Part shown: piece by piece, positions 55,698 to 64,000 of the stretch | Position numbering within the stretch: position 1 is the first letter of the stretch | Layout: each line of letters opens with the position of its first letter | Assembly: GCF_016811105.1 (NCBI RefSeq) | Contig: NZ_JAFBGM010000001.1 | Location: forward strand, 1,259,126 to 1,323,125 | DNA from: Aurantibacter crassamenti | GTDB taxonomy: Bacteria > Bacteroidota > Bacteroidia > Flavobacteriales > Flavobacteriaceae | Direction of reading: 5' to 3' | Length of the DNA: 64,000 bases | Program-made: the position numbers and the translations under genes | Notes under the pieces: generated by a model | Told to the model about the DNA's origin: nothing | Seen by the model: only the letters and a program-made list of their open reading frames with translations | Database searches by the model: none

Positions 55698-56659
55698 TAT
55701 ACTTGGTTGGTTAGTGTCTCTCCTCTCGAGAATTGAATGATATTCCATGCAGCAAGCCTAGACATTTCATTGCGAGCTTCAACGGTTGCTGAACCAATAT
55801 GAGGCAATACGGCAACATTTTCCATATTTAACAATAGATTGTCTGCTTGCATGGGTTCAGGGTTGGTTACGTCTAAACCTGCTCCCCAAATAGTTTTGTT
55901 ATTTAATGCCTCAATAAGATCAGTTTCATTATGAATTCCACCCCTGGCGGTATTAATAAAAATAGATGAAGGTTTCATTTTTGAAAAGGCCTGGCTATTA
56001 AACTTCTCTTTGGTAGCTTCAGTGAGGGCGCAATGAACTGAAACGATATCGCTCTTTTCTAATAATTCATCAAAAGAAACATATGTGGCATTTAATTCTT
56101 TTTCTGCTTCCCTATTCGGTTTACGATTATGGTATAACACTTTCATGCCATAGGCGCCAACACAACGTTTAGCAAACTCAATACCTATACGCCCCATACC
56201 AAGAATGCCTACAGTTTTTCCTTTTAGCTCTACTCCTAAATTGGCCTGTGGTCGAAAATGTCCCCATTCATTGTTTATTATTTTCTTGTGCATGTGAAAC
56301 ATTTTTCGCGATACTGCCAACAATAATCCAAAGGCAATGTCAGCAGTAGCATCTGTCATGGCATTGGGTGTATTTGTAACTGGAATGTTTAATTCAGTAG
56401 CTTTTTTTACATCAATATTATTATACCCTACTGCAAATTGTGAGATTAGTTTAAGGTGTTTGTTTTGTTCAAGAAAATCGGCATCCAAATTATAAATACT
56501 TGCAGAAAGTAGAATATCATTTTTCTTGGTGGCTGCAATAAGTTGTTCTTTACTCATCGGTAAATCTTCAGTCCAAGTAGTGACTTCAAGACCTTCTTTA
56601 CGAAGCATTTCTATTCCCAATGAAGGAAAATTTAAAGAGACTAATACTTTCATTTTCAA
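55697..56659 (-). CDS. D-2-hydroxyacid dehydrogenase (glyoxylate/hydroxypyruvate reductase type)
   Basis: A 320-residue NAD(P)-dependent dehydrogenase close to glyoxylate or 2-ketogluconate reductases. The NAD loop is [17 protein letters not shown] near residue 150, and catalytic residues are in [10 protein letters not shown] (Arg), [10 protein letters not shown] (Glu-type region) and [15 protein letters not shown] (His). The second ATG (MKVLVSL) is as good a start as the first. It is the middle gene of the DUF1080-dehydrogenase-SDR operon: 13 bases follow the DUF1080 stop and one base overlaps the SDR start. Confidence 0.88.
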   Translation of the reverse strand: MKMKVLVSLNFPSLGIEMLRKEGLEVTTWTEDLPMSKEQLIAATKKNDILLSASIYNLDADFLEQNKHLKLISQFAVGYNNIDVKKATELNIPVTNTPNAMTDATADIAFGLLLAVSRKMFHMHKKIINNEWGHFRPQANLGVELKGKTVGILGMGRIGIEFAKRCVGAYGMKVLYHNRKPNREAEKELNATYVSFDELLEKSDIVSVHCALTEATKEKFNSQAFSKMKPSSIFINTARGGIHNETDLIEALNNKTIWGAGLDVTNPEPMQADNLLLNMENVAVLPHIGSATVEARNEMSRLAAWNIIQFSRGETLTNQV

Positions 56660-56672
56660 TGTAATATCGACG

Positions 56673-57491
56673 TTAATACTCTAGTAGTTCTATTTTTCTA
56701 AAGTCAATCGGGTGGCTGTTTGACTGAAAAGAAATGTATCCACTATCCACTGTTAGGTCACCATCTTTTATCAATTCTTTTGCGAATTCATTTTCAGGGT
56801 CATAAGTGGGGTTTGAATAATTCATGATTTCTTCTCCATTGACAAAATGTTTCATTATACCATCTCTGACATCGATTTCTACGGTTACCCATTGATCTCC
56901 GTGAAAAGTTCGAGCTACTTTTGCGGGGTTGCAAAAAGAGGTGCTTTTTGCGCCATCGATTTCTACAAATGTGCCAATCCCACAAATTGCACCCAAGGGT
57001 CTATCATCGGTGCCGTTGCCGCCATGAAGATTATATTCTAAACAAATAGGAAAACGTTGATTTAGTTGTACAGTGTTAGGTGGTTGGGTATGAATTTGAA
57101 CGCCACTATCACGATAACCCCATTCGGGTGCTCCAGAAGCAGTTTCGCCTACAAATCGGTATTCCACTTTCAATCTATAATTCGAAAGTTCTTTGTCGTA
57201 AAAGAGTGCTCCAAAACGCTCACCTAATTCAGGGCCGTACTGATCATAGCGAATGCTCAAGATGCCGTCTTCAACCCTAAAAGTGTTGCCAAAATTTTCT
57301 GCTAACGGATATCCATTTATTTTCATGGTCCAGCCCGATAGGTCTTTACCGTTGAAAATGGGTGTCCATTCACTCTTTGGTTCGTCTTTAACTAATTCCG
57401 ATTTTTTTGATTGTTTTTCTTTACAGGATGTTGATAGAATTAGAATTAATAAAAATAATATTCTAAAGTGTTTGGTTTTAAGTATGAGCAT
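56673..57491 (-). CDS. DUF1080 (3-keto-disaccharide hydrolase-like) lipoprotein
   Basis: A 272-residue lipoprotein: signal to Cys23 (LILSTSC), then a concanavalin-like jelly-roll domain of family DUF1080. Family landmarks: WTPIFNGKDLSGWTMKINGY near residue 40-60, GAPEWGYRDSGVQIH near 120-135, and the C-terminal GYISFQSNSHPIDFRKIELL. Relatives act on 3-keto-glycosides formed by Gfo-type dehydrogenases, cleaving them by elimination or hydrolysis. It is the first gene of an operon with a 2-hydroxyacid dehydrogenase and an SDR, convergent with a Gfo gene. It is probably surface or periplasmic and membrane anchored. Confidence 0.85.
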   Translation of the reverse strand: MLILKTKHFRILFLLILILSTSCKEKQSKKSELVKDEPKSEWTPIFNGKDLSGWTMKINGYPLAENFGNTFRVEDGILSIRYDQYGPELGERFGALFYDKELSNYRLKVEYRFVGETASGAPEWGYRDSGVQIHTQPPNTVQLNQRFPICLEYNLHGGNGTDDRPLGAICGIGTFVEIDGAKSTSFCNPAKVARTFHGDQWVTVEIDVRDGIMKHFVNGEEIMNYSNPTYDPENEFAKELIKDGDLTVDSGYISFQSNSHPIDFRKIELLEY

Positions 57492-57825
57492 TTTGCAGTA
57501 TTTTTTTTGGAAAATTTTCCTACTAAAAATAGCAAATTAATTACGAAGTAGTGGTGAAACGAGAACTGGTTTTAGAAAGGCTTCCAGATTTTTGAATTTT
57601 CTTGTTTTTAGGATATCTCTTATCTGCTTAAGTAATATGGAGGAAACACAATATTGAGATTTTTTTTATTAGTATTATTCCAGTTAAATATTGTGGTGTT
57701 TTAGGCCGTTTTAAAAACGGTTATAGTTTGAAGTATTCGAAAGAATGTGAAAACAAAGGACTCCTAAATTTGTTTCAAAGGAAATAGATAAAGGTTGCTT
57801 AAAAATTTCCGTTTCCCAGAAGGTG
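57492..57825. other. 334-bp noncoding stretch
   Basis: A+T-rich DNA between the DUF1080 start and the end of the small membrane protein gene. It contains CCGTTTTAAAAACGG (57706-57720), a short perfect palindrome without loop room or T-tract, and no coding frame with family resemblance. I see no terminator or RNA gene. Confidence 0.6.
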
Positions 57826-58161
57826 TTATTGAATGCTATTTTTTAAGTGCATTGTGCCAATGATAATAATGATTACAGGAAGAATCATGTAGTATATAGA
57901 ACTGACTTCCATATGAAATAAAAGCATTTGGTTTAAGACAACAAAAGCAGCATAGAGATAAATTGCCCATCTTTTCATGTGCCAGAATGCAACCATACAA
58001 GCCATAATGATTAATGCTGAAAGAATTAAATAAGGAGGGTACCAACTATCAATAAGATAATTGGGCATGGTGTAAATGGAAAATAAAACAAGTAATACTG
58101 CAATAAAGCCAAGCGTACAAATAATTTTTATTGCTAAAGGTTTTTCCTTTTTATTTATCAT
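57826..58161 (-). CDS. Small membrane protein, function unknown
   Basis: A 111-residue protein from ATG 58161 (MINKKEKPLAIKII) with four hydrophobic segments separated by short polar turns: ICTLGFIAVLLVLFSIYTM, YLILSALIIMACMVAFW, WAIYLYAAFVVLNQMLLF and IYYMILPVIIIIIGTMH. A frame from 58299 exists, but its first 46 residues are not protein-like, so I did not use it. I do not recognise a family. It is not obviously in an operon with the response regulator gene 220 bases upstream. Confidence 0.6.
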   Translation of the reverse strand: MINKKEKPLAIKIICTLGFIAVLLVLFSIYTMPNYLIDSWYPPYLILSALIIMACMVAFWHMKRWAIYLYAAFVVLNQMLLFHMEVSSIYYMILPVIIIIIGTMHLKNSIQ

Positions 58162-58384
58162 GAATTGGCTGTTTTTTTTGCCATGATATTGCGGGGGGTA
58201 TGTCGTGTTTGGTGGATAATTAAGAGTTCTACGTTTCTCTAAACAAAAGCTTTCAATGAACAAGATGTAAAATTCATTGGACACTTGAAAAAAAAGCATA
58301 AAAAATACCAGAAAACCAGTAGAGAAAAATACCTAAAAGCAGGTAATTTTTTGGGAGAGTTGTATTTGGTGATAGCTGGGTTTG

Positions 58385-59020
58385 CTAAATCAACTGTTTC
58401 TCAACAGCAATTTTTATAAGTGATGCCGCATTAGAAACTTCTAATTTTTGCATTAGATTTCGCCTATGCGTTTCTACTGTAAGCGGACTAATAAATAACT
58501 CATCAGCTATGGTGTTAGTTGTTTTGCCTTCTGCAATTAGGGTTAGCACATGTTTTTCTCTACGGGTTAGCTTTGGTAAGTCTCGACTTTCTTGTGTAAC
58601 CGAATCAGCAAGAATTTTTTGCACTTCACTGCCAAAATAAAAATTACCTTGGTGAACTTGAGTAATTGCATTCACCAACTCATCAGCCGTAGCATTTTTA
58701 AGTAAATAGCCTTTTACGCCATTCTTAATCATTTGATTTATAATGCTTGGTTCGCTATAGGTGCTAAGCCCTATAATGCCAATATTTGCTCTAATATTAA
58801 GTATTTTGGTGACCATTTCTACACCATTAATATCAGGTAAATTGACATCTAATAGAATAACATCAACAGTGTCTTCTTTTAAAAATGAAAGTGTGTCGGT
58901 TCCATTTACAAAATGTGTTTTAATAGCAACGCGGTCATCATCACCTAACAAGGTTTTAAGACCTTCAATCACCATTGGGTGATCATCAACTATCAAAGTG
59001 TTTATAGGTTTATGCTGCAT
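58385..59020 (-). CDS. LuxR/NarL-type response regulator
   Basis: A 211-residue DNA-binding response regulator. The receiver domain has NTLIVDDHPMVIEGLK, phosphoacceptor Asp58 in VILLDVNLPD, and KNGVKGYLLKNA with the conserved Lys. The C-terminal LuxR helix-turn-helix (LTRREKHVLTLIAEGKTTNT, then PLTVETHRRNLMQKLEV) recognises DNA. It overlaps the sensor kinase gene by 11 bases, which makes the two a coupled two-component system. Target genes are unknown. Confidence 0.95.
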   Translation of the reverse strand: MQHKPINTLIVDDHPMVIEGLKTLLGDDDRVAIKTHFVNGTDTLSFLKEDTVDVILLDVNLPDINGVEMVTKILNIRANIGIIGLSTYSEPSIINQMIKNGVKGYLLKNATADELVNAITQVHQGNFYFGSEVQKILADSVTQESRDLPKLTRREKHVLTLIAEGKTTNTIADELFISPLTVETHRRNLMQKLEVSNAASLIKIAVEKQLI

Positions 59021-61013
59021 CTACGGTAATTTGAACATTAACAGTGGTACCTTCATTTTTTTCAGAGTGAAATTCTAAATCACCTTTTAAATAGGCTACT
59101 CTTGTGCGAAGATTAGAAAGCCCCATTCCTCCTTCTTTTTTAATATTGTTTTCTTTGCTGAAGCCTACGCCGTTATCTTCAACGGTAATATCAACTTTAT
59201 TGCCTTCTCGCATATATTGAACAAGTACTTCAGAGGCATCAGCATGTTTAATGGCATTATTAATAAGTTCTTGAATCACGCGATACATTGTTACTTGTTG
59301 ATTTAGACTAATGCCTTGATCGGATCCATAGAATTGTAAAGTTACTTTTGTGCCACTACCCGTCATACTACTGCAATAATCTTTAAGCGCAGCTTGTAAT
59401 CCAAATTTCACCAATGTTTCTGGCATCATATTACGGGCAATTGAACGCAATTCTGTCAAAGAATCATCAAGGTCTTTCATGACCTTTTGTAACTGTACTT
59501 TTGGATATTCTTTTGGTTCGTCTTTGTCTAGTTTCGATAAATTAAGACTAATACCTGATAATCTTCCACCCAGGCCATCATGCAAATCAATCGCAAGACG
59601 TTTTCGTTCTTTCTCTTGACCTTCAATCATTGCCGAGAACACCTTATTTTCTTGTTCTTGTTTTAATTTAGAAACTTCTGTTTTTTGTTGAATTTCTTTT
59701 TTTCTTGCCTTTCTAAGCTTAGAATTATAACCGTAAAATCCTATAAATAATAGTAGTGCCAATATACTTGCTATTGTGCCTAGTAAATAGCTTTGTGATT
59801 TTCGCTTCTCAAGAGCTAAGGCAGATTCATTTTTCTCATTTTTTAGTAAAAGAATCTCTTTTTCTTTGTTAGCAGTTTTATATTGCATTTCAAGCTGCTG
59901 CATAGAATGATCTAATTTCACTACGCGAAGAGTGTCGCGCGCGCTTACATAACCTTTTAGGTAATCATAGGCTCGTTTGTAATTATTTAATCCAGCTTCA
60001 TAATTAGCTAGTCTGTAATATGAACCTACTATTTCATCGCTAGTGTGATTCGTGTCATTAAAGTTAATATACTTTATAGTATATGTTTTTGCATTGTTAA
60101 AATCACCCATTTTCTCGTAGATATCCGCATATCTTTGATAAAGTAATTTTATATAATAATTTGTTTTATTTTTTTTACAAAAATCATATGATTGGTCTAG
60201 AGCTTTAAGTGCTTTTTTGTATTGACCTATTTTGCCATAGTATAAACCAAGCTCACCGTAATAGGGGCCTTGATAGAACGAGTTCGGTATCTTATCTAAA
60301 TTAACTTTAGCAATATCAAGTACTGATTTCATTTGTTCTAGTGAATCCAATTCAAATAAACAAGAGGTGAAAGAAAGACTGTGATATAGCATGTCTTCTG
60401 GTGTGCCTACTTCTTCATACTGTTTTTGGCTTATTTTAAACATTTCATAAGCTCTATTAAAAAGAGAAAGGTTTCCATATTTTATAGCTAGACTAGCATT
60501 AGCATTCGCTACAAATATTTTATCGCCCATTTGTTGAGCAATGGGTATTGTCATTGCAATAATTTCAATTTCTTTTTCTACGTTGCCTTGATAACCATGA
60601 GCAACACCTAAATTATAATTACCACGTAACCAGATTTTCATATTTCTTGCAGAAGAGTCTTTTGCTATCAGTTTATCAGCAAAATTATTTCCTATTAAAA
60701 AATGTTTTATTGCGTTATCTGAGTCAAAATAGTCAAGATATCCTCCCGCCACATTAATATTTGCATCGGCCATACCTCTTAGGTAGTTATTCTTTTTGCT
60801 TAGCGCAATAGCCTTAAATCCATATTCAAAGCATTTTAAAGAATCTACCCCTCCGTAACTACGCGCCAGTTCGCTCATAATATTAACACGCGTTGTGTCA
60901 TGCTCTGCTAATGTCAAAGCACTTTCTAAGCTATCAATTCGCACTTCACGTCCGTTTTGGGCAGTAATCGCAAATGATAAAAAAAGTAAGAATAGCAATA
61001 CTATTGAACGCAT
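59010..61013 (-). CDS. TPR-containing sensor histidine kinase (HisKA_3)
   Basis: A 667-residue kinase from ATG 61013 (signal MRSIVLLFLLFLSFAITAQ). The periplasmic part (about residues 20-400) is built of tetratricopeptide repeats (for example KIGQYKKALKALDQSYDFCK). One transmembrane helix lies near residue 415 (YLLGTIASILALLLFIGFYG). The HisKA_3 dimerisation region carries the phosphoacceptor in LAIDLHDGLGGRLSGISLNL, and the ATPase domain has QELINNAIKHADASE, DITVEDNGVGFSKE and GGMGLSNLRTRV. A longer frame to 61151 adds residues before the signal and is rejected. It pairs with the LuxR-type regulator. Confidence 0.92.
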   Translation of the reverse strand: MRSIVLLFLLFLSFAITAQNGREVRIDSLESALTLAEHDTTRVNIMSELARSYGGVDSLKCFEYGFKAIALSKKNNYLRGMADANINVAGGYLDYFDSDNAIKHFLIGNNFADKLIAKDSSARNMKIWLRGNYNLGVAHGYQGNVEKEIEIIAMTIPIAQQMGDKIFVANANASLAIKYGNLSLFNRAYEMFKISQKQYEEVGTPEDMLYHSLSFTSCLFELDSLEQMKSVLDIAKVNLDKIPNSFYQGPYYGELGLYYGKIGQYKKALKALDQSYDFCKKNKTNYYIKLLYQRYADIYEKMGDFNNAKTYTIKYINFNDTNHTSDEIVGSYYRLANYEAGLNNYKRAYDYLKGYVSARDTLRVVKLDHSMQQLEMQYKTANKEKEILLLKNEKNESALALEKRKSQSYLLGTIASILALLLFIGFYGYNSKLRKARKKEIQQKTEVSKLKQEQENKVFSAMIEGQEKERKRLAIDLHDGLGGRLSGISLNLSKLDKDEPKEYPKVQLQKVMKDLDDSLTELRSIARNMMPETLVKFGLQAALKDYCSSMTGSGTKVTLQFYGSDQGISLNQQVTMYRVIQELINNAIKHADASEVLVQYMREGNKVDITVEDNGVGFSKENNIKKEGGMGLSNLRTRVAYLKGDLEFHSEKNEGTTVNVQITVDAA

Positions 61014-61213
61014 TTCAGTATTTGGTTTTTGACTTATCGAGAGCCAATATACATTATCCATATGGTAGAATAAACACCACCTAATCAATATACTGGAAAA
61101 CCAGTAGAAAAAAATACAAACAACGTGGTATTTCACAAACAAGCTTTTCAAAATACCTTGCTACCATCAAATTAGAGAAATTTTTAATTATAAATAACAA
61201 AGAACATTTAATT

Positions 61214-61828
61214 ATGAAAAAAGTACTTATAGTAATGGTAATTGGGTTTTTAGGTTTTAATGCACAAGCTCAATTTGGGGTAAAAGCTGGTTTGGGAGTT
61301 TCTAGTTGGACTCTAAAAGATAGAAATACAAATGCTGGTCAAGAGTTGTTTAATGCAGGTTTTGCTTTTCATACTGGTTTTGGTTATGAAATAGAGCTAG
61401 GCGACAATGTATCATTAGAACCTGGGTTATTATATTCACAAAAGACCTTTAGTATTGAGTCAACCAATGCAACTAATTTCACGAAAATAAAAACGTCTTT
61501 TGTTGAAATGCCTGTAAACGTTAAGGTTTATGTTGTAGATTTAGGCGATGCGGCTAGACTTTATGCAATTGGTGGTGGCTATGTAGCTTATATGCTTTCT
61601 GCAAAATCTAATGGCAATAAACTGAATATTGGCAATAAAAGCTCTGATATCTATAAGACATTAGATGGCGGTTTGAATATTGGCGCAGGGGTAAAGTTAT
61701 TTGATTCATTAAACATTGACTTTTCTGGGGGTATAGGTATTACTAATCTATCAAGTGATCAATCAAATGGTTTGGTAAGTAAATTGAACGTGGTTAGATT
61801 AACGGTGACGTATCAGATTGGCGGATAA
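61214..61828 (+). CDS. PorT-like outer-membrane beta-barrel protein
   Basis: A 204-residue protein with signal MKKVLIVMVIGFLGFNAQAQ and eight or so amphipathic beta-strands, of the outer membrane beta-barrel family (PF13568). Recognisable strands: FGVKAGLGVSSWTLKD near 22-38, NVSLEPGLLYSQKTFSI near 66-82, SFVEMPVNVKVYVVD near 97-111, and the terminal NVVRLTVTYQIGG ending in an aromatic-containing strand. The role is unknown; it might be a small porin or adhesin-like barrel. It is divergent from the sensor kinase and is followed by a lipoprotein gene 24 bases later. Confidence 0.82.
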   Translation: MKKVLIVMVIGFLGFNAQAQFGVKAGLGVSSWTLKDRNTNAGQELFNAGFAFHTGFGYEIELGDNVSLEPGLLYSQKTFSIESTNATNFTKIKTSFVEMPVNVKVYVVDLGDAARLYAIGGGYVAYMLSAKSNGNKLNIGNKSSDIYKTLDGGLNIGAGVKLFDSLNIDFSGGIGITNLSSDQSNGLVSKLNVVRLTVTYQIGG

Positions 61829-61852
61829 TAAACTCATGTAAAAAATAAATAG

Positions 61853-62275
61853 ATGAAACTGACACTTTTGTTCTCTAGTATTCTTGTGCTTTCTTTTTTA
61901 GGATGTAAATCACAGCAGTACACTTTTGAAGAATTACCTGAAAAACAATTAATTTTTGGTTCTGGTGGGGGAATGACAGGTGCAGTTGACTCATATTGGC
62001 TTTTAGAAAATGGACAGATTTTTCATTCCAATTCTTTAACAAAAGAAGTGAATAAGCTAGAATCAATTTCGAGAAAGGAAGCAAAAACGTATTTTTTGAA
62101 ATTAAAAGAGCTATCATTTGCTGACCTTGATTTTAACCATCCAGGCAATCATTATTATTTTTTAGAAGAAGTTAACCTAGATAATAGTTATAAAATAGTA
62201 TGGGGGTCAAACAATCATGAAATATCAGATGAGTATTTAGATTTTCACAACCAGCTTAAAGAACTAATCAAATAA
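61853..62275 (+). CDS. Hypothetical lipoprotein
   Basis: A 140-residue lipoprotein: lipobox SFLGC gives acylated Cys18, followed by KSQQ. The rest (FGSGGGMTGAVDSYWLLENG, then SRKEAKTYFLKLKELSFADL) is a short mixed alpha-beta domain without a family I recognise. FEELPEKQLIFGSGGGMTG is reminiscent of small FAD-like assembly proteins, but that is not evidence of function. It is 24 bases after the barrel gene and eight bases before the M4 protease gene, so all three may be co-transcribed. Confidence 0.7.
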   Translation: MKLTLLFSSILVLSFLGCKSQQYTFEELPEKQLIFGSGGGMTGAVDSYWLLENGQIFHSNSLTKEVNKLESISRKEAKTYFLKLKELSFADLDFNHPGNHYYFLEEVNLDNSYKIVWGSNNHEISDEYLDFHNQLKELIK

Positions 62276-62282
62276 ACCTGTT

Positions 62283-64000
62283 ATGCAAAGAAAACTACAA
62301 ATACTAACATTTGTTTTTTGCACTTTTTTAACGCTTACAATTACAGCGCAAGATACTTTTGATGATAAAAAACATCAAAAAGGCACATCAGCTAAGGCTG
62401 GTATGGTGAAAAAGTTTAAAACACTACAGATAGCAAAAGATAAAAATGAAAAAAGCTTAAAAACTGGGCGCACAAATTTTCAAATGCCTTCAGTTTTTAA
62501 TAGGGGTTCAATTGGTTCTAAATATGAACATCAAGTACTTAATAAAACGGAAAAGGGCTTACCATTATTTATAAAAAGTGAGGCAAACCAAGAGTCAGTT
62601 TCATTAATAGGAAAACAATCTGTAGAAAATGTAGCCAAAGACTATTTGGTAGATGTGAAACATTTACTTCAAATTAACGACCCTACTTCTGAGTTTGTAG
62701 AAATTTCAAGTAAGATAGATGGTTTAGGTCAAACCCATATTAAAATGCAACAAGTGTTTCAAGGGGTAAAGGTTCATGGCAGTGAGGTGGTATTGCATTT
62801 AGATAAGAGTAAAAAAGTAAGTGCCCTAAATGGTAGAAATCAACCAACACCAATTATTAATAATACAGTGCCAAAATTATCAATTACTGATGCATTAAAG
62901 CAAGTTGAAATAGATTTAGGTGTTGTGTTGAATCAAAATAGTTCAGCTAAAAACAATTCCTTTTTAACTGATACTGATTTTGAAGAAGAACTATTAATTT
63001 ATCCTTTTGAAGGTGAGTACATTTTAGCAAGACACTTAACGGTTTATCCGAATCTTATGGATCGTTGGGAGTATTTTGTAGATGCACAAACTGGTCGAAT
63101 ACTAAATAAATATTATCATACCTGTACGTTTTATAATGACTTAAAAAAAGAGAATCATTCCCATTCAGCAGGGTTTACACCTCCTTCAAATGGTAATGGT
63201 AATGATTTAAATGGGGTAAACAGACAGCTTAACACCTACAATATTGAAGGGGTTAATTATTTGATTAACACTTCAGAATCAATGTTCAATGCAGCACAAT
63301 CTGAATTACCTGATAACCCAGTCGGAGCAATTGTAACCTTTGATTTAAAAAATGAAGCTCCAGTTGAAGGTGTTACAGTTTTTCATGTGACATCCACAAG
63401 TAATAACTGGAATAATCCTACTGCAGTTTCAGCTCATTATAATGCTGAGGTTTCTTATGAATATTTTAAAAATACATTCAATAGAAATTCGATTAACGGC
63501 CAAGGTGGTACTATTATTTCTTTTATTAATGTGGCTGCGAATGATGGCGGTGGGTATGATAATGCATTTTGGAACGGAAAAGCAATATTTTATGGTAATG
63601 GTAAAGTTGCCTTTTCTCCTTTTGCAGGTTCATTAGATGTTTCGGGTCATGAAATGTCTCATGGTGTTATAGGGGCTACAGCAAATTTAGAATACCTGAA
63701 TCAGTCTGGTGCAATTAATGAATCTTTTGCTGATATTTTTGGAACAATGATTGATCGTGATGATTGGTTATTGGGTGAAGATATTGTTAATAGAGACTAT
63801 TTTGCTTCTGGTGCAATGCGCGACATGCAGAACCCTAATAACGGTGTAAGTTCTAATGAAACAGGTTGGCAGCCAAAAGACATGACCGAATATTATACGG
63901 GTAGTGAAGATAATGGGGGGGTTCATCTTAATAGTGGTATTGTCAATAGAGCCTATTATTTGGTTGCAACTGATATAAGTAAGAATAAAGCAGAGCAAAT
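62283..64000 (+). CDS. Thermolysin-family (M4) metalloprotease, N-terminal part (cut by window edge)
   Basis: A secreted zinc protease. The frame starts at ATG 62283 with signal MQRKLQILTFVFCTFLTLTI and a propeptide (FTP and PepSY-type, with QVFQGVKVHGSEVVLHLD near 155-175, and RWEYFVDAQTGRI). The catalytic domain has VSAHYNAEVSYEYF, the zinc site SGHEMSHGVIG and the glutamate helix GAINESFADIFG, matching thermolysin HExxH + GAxNExxSD. Further NRDYFASGAMRDMQNP is conserved. The frame is open at base 64000. Probably a T9SS substrate like many flavobacterial M4 proteases, but the C-terminus is outside the window. Confidence 0.93.
   Translation, partial: MQRKLQILTFVFCTFLTLTITAQDTFDDKKHQKGTSAKAGMVKKFKTLQIAKDKNEKSLKTGRTNFQMPSVFNRGSIGSKYEHQVLNKTEKGLPLFIKSEANQESVSLIGKQSVENVAKDYLVDVKHLLQINDPTSEFVEISSKIDGLGQTHIKMQQVFQGVKVHGSEVVLHLDKSKKVSALNGRNQPTPIINNTVPKLSITDALKQVEIDLGVVLNQNSSAKNNSFLTDTDFEEELLIYPFEGEYILARHLTVYPNLMDRWEYFVDAQTGRILNKYYHTCTFYNDLKKENHSHSAGFTPPSNGNGNDLNGVNRQLNTYNIEGVNYLINTSESMFNAAQSELPDNPVGAIVTFDLKNEAPVEGVTVFHVTSTSNNWNNPTAVSAHYNAEVSYEYFKNTFNRNSINGQGGTIISFINVAANDGGGYDNAFWNGKAIFYGNGKVAFSPFAGSLDVSGHEMSHGVIGATANLEYLNQSGAINESFADIFGTMIDRDDWLLGEDIVNRDYFASGAMRDMQNPNNGVSSNETGWQPKDMTEYYTGSEDNGGVHLNSGIVNRAYYLVATDISKNKAEQ

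Noticed and set aside
57706-57720. Perfect palindrome CCGTTTTAAAAACGG in the long noncoding stretch
   Set aside because: No loop room, no T-tract and no adjacent promoter; short A+T-rich palindromes are expected by chance.
58162-58299. Upstream extension of the small membrane protein by 46 codons
   Set aside because: The residues are low-complexity and not conserved-looking; MINKKEKP gives a compact four-helix protein.
61014-61151. Upstream extension of the TPR kinase by 46 codons
   Set aside because: It would put a long segment before a clear signal peptide (MRSIVLLFLLFLSFAITAQ).
1-64000. CRISPR array, insertion sequence, prophage or integrative element
   Set aside because: No spaced direct repeats, transposase, integrase or phage structural genes were found; gene content is mostly core chromosomal.

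Overview
This window looks like ordinary chromosome from a marine-type member of the Flavobacteriaceae (Bacteroidota); the genus cannot be fixed from the sequence alone. The evidence is low G+C, promoters of the Bacteroidota form TTTG-N17-23-TAnnTTTG, type IX secretion C-terminal domains on two exported proteins, a PorT-type barrel, DUF4286, DUF6428, a fused OlsF/GlsF-type lipid synthase, the DUF1501/DUF1800 pair, and weak or absent Shine-Dalgarno signals. I see no insertion sequence, prophage, CRISPR array or integrase.

Layout. 1-5.0 kb: the 5' part of metG, then a DUF1501/DUF1800 pair. 5.2-10.3 kb: yraN and an ACT-like protein, then a redox lipoprotein-type thioredoxin, a beta-lactamase-fold hydrolase and an acetyl-esterase. 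10.4-21.5 kb: a DNA-repair block. It holds mfd, a TspO-like membrane protein and the four-gene ligase-associated repair operon (phosphoesterase, Lhr-type helicase, ATP-dependent ligase, metallo-beta-lactamase exonuclease), and is flanked on both sides by small TerB-like proteins. 21.5-26.3 kb: fbp, a GNAT, aspartate kinase and the aminolipid synthase. 26.3-28.2 kb: a small arsenic-type operon (arsR, DUF6428, arsN1-like GNAT, arsC). Its arsC carries an in-frame stop lying inside a perfect 14-bp inverted repeat. 28.2-38.8 kb: housekeeping (mgtE, rsmA, serS, ribF) mixed with hypothetical genes. 38.9-43.3 kb: a T9SS-exported reprolysin-like protease translationally coupled to an FN3-like lipoprotein. 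43.3-45.9 kb: pth, rplY, prs and tRNA-Leu(CAA). 46-51 kb: a BNR/sialidase-type protein and methylmalonyl-CoA mutase. 51.2-53.6 kb: an output-less response regulator and a PAS histidine kinase. 53.8-57.5 kb: a carbohydrate oxidation cluster (Gfo/Idh/MocA, SDR, 2-hydroxyacid dehydrogenase, DUF1080). 57.8-64 kb: a small membrane protein, a LuxR-type two-component pair, a barrel protein, a lipoprotein and the start of a thermolysin-family (M4) protease cut by the window edge.

The most unusual observation is arsC. The residues on both sides of the stop are intact arsenate reductase in the same frame. The stop sits in the distal arm of a perfect palindrome whose other arm codes for a conserved segment, which fits a template-switch (quasipalindrome) mutation or a hairpin-induced sequence error. 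Second is mfd: a complete promoter lies inside the longest reading frame, so translation probably starts at a downstream TTG. Nothing here is clearly a wholly new multi-gene system; the strongest candidates for undescribed function are the LEA-like/TM2 fusion, the protease-lipoprotein pair and the paired TerB proteins around the repair genes.
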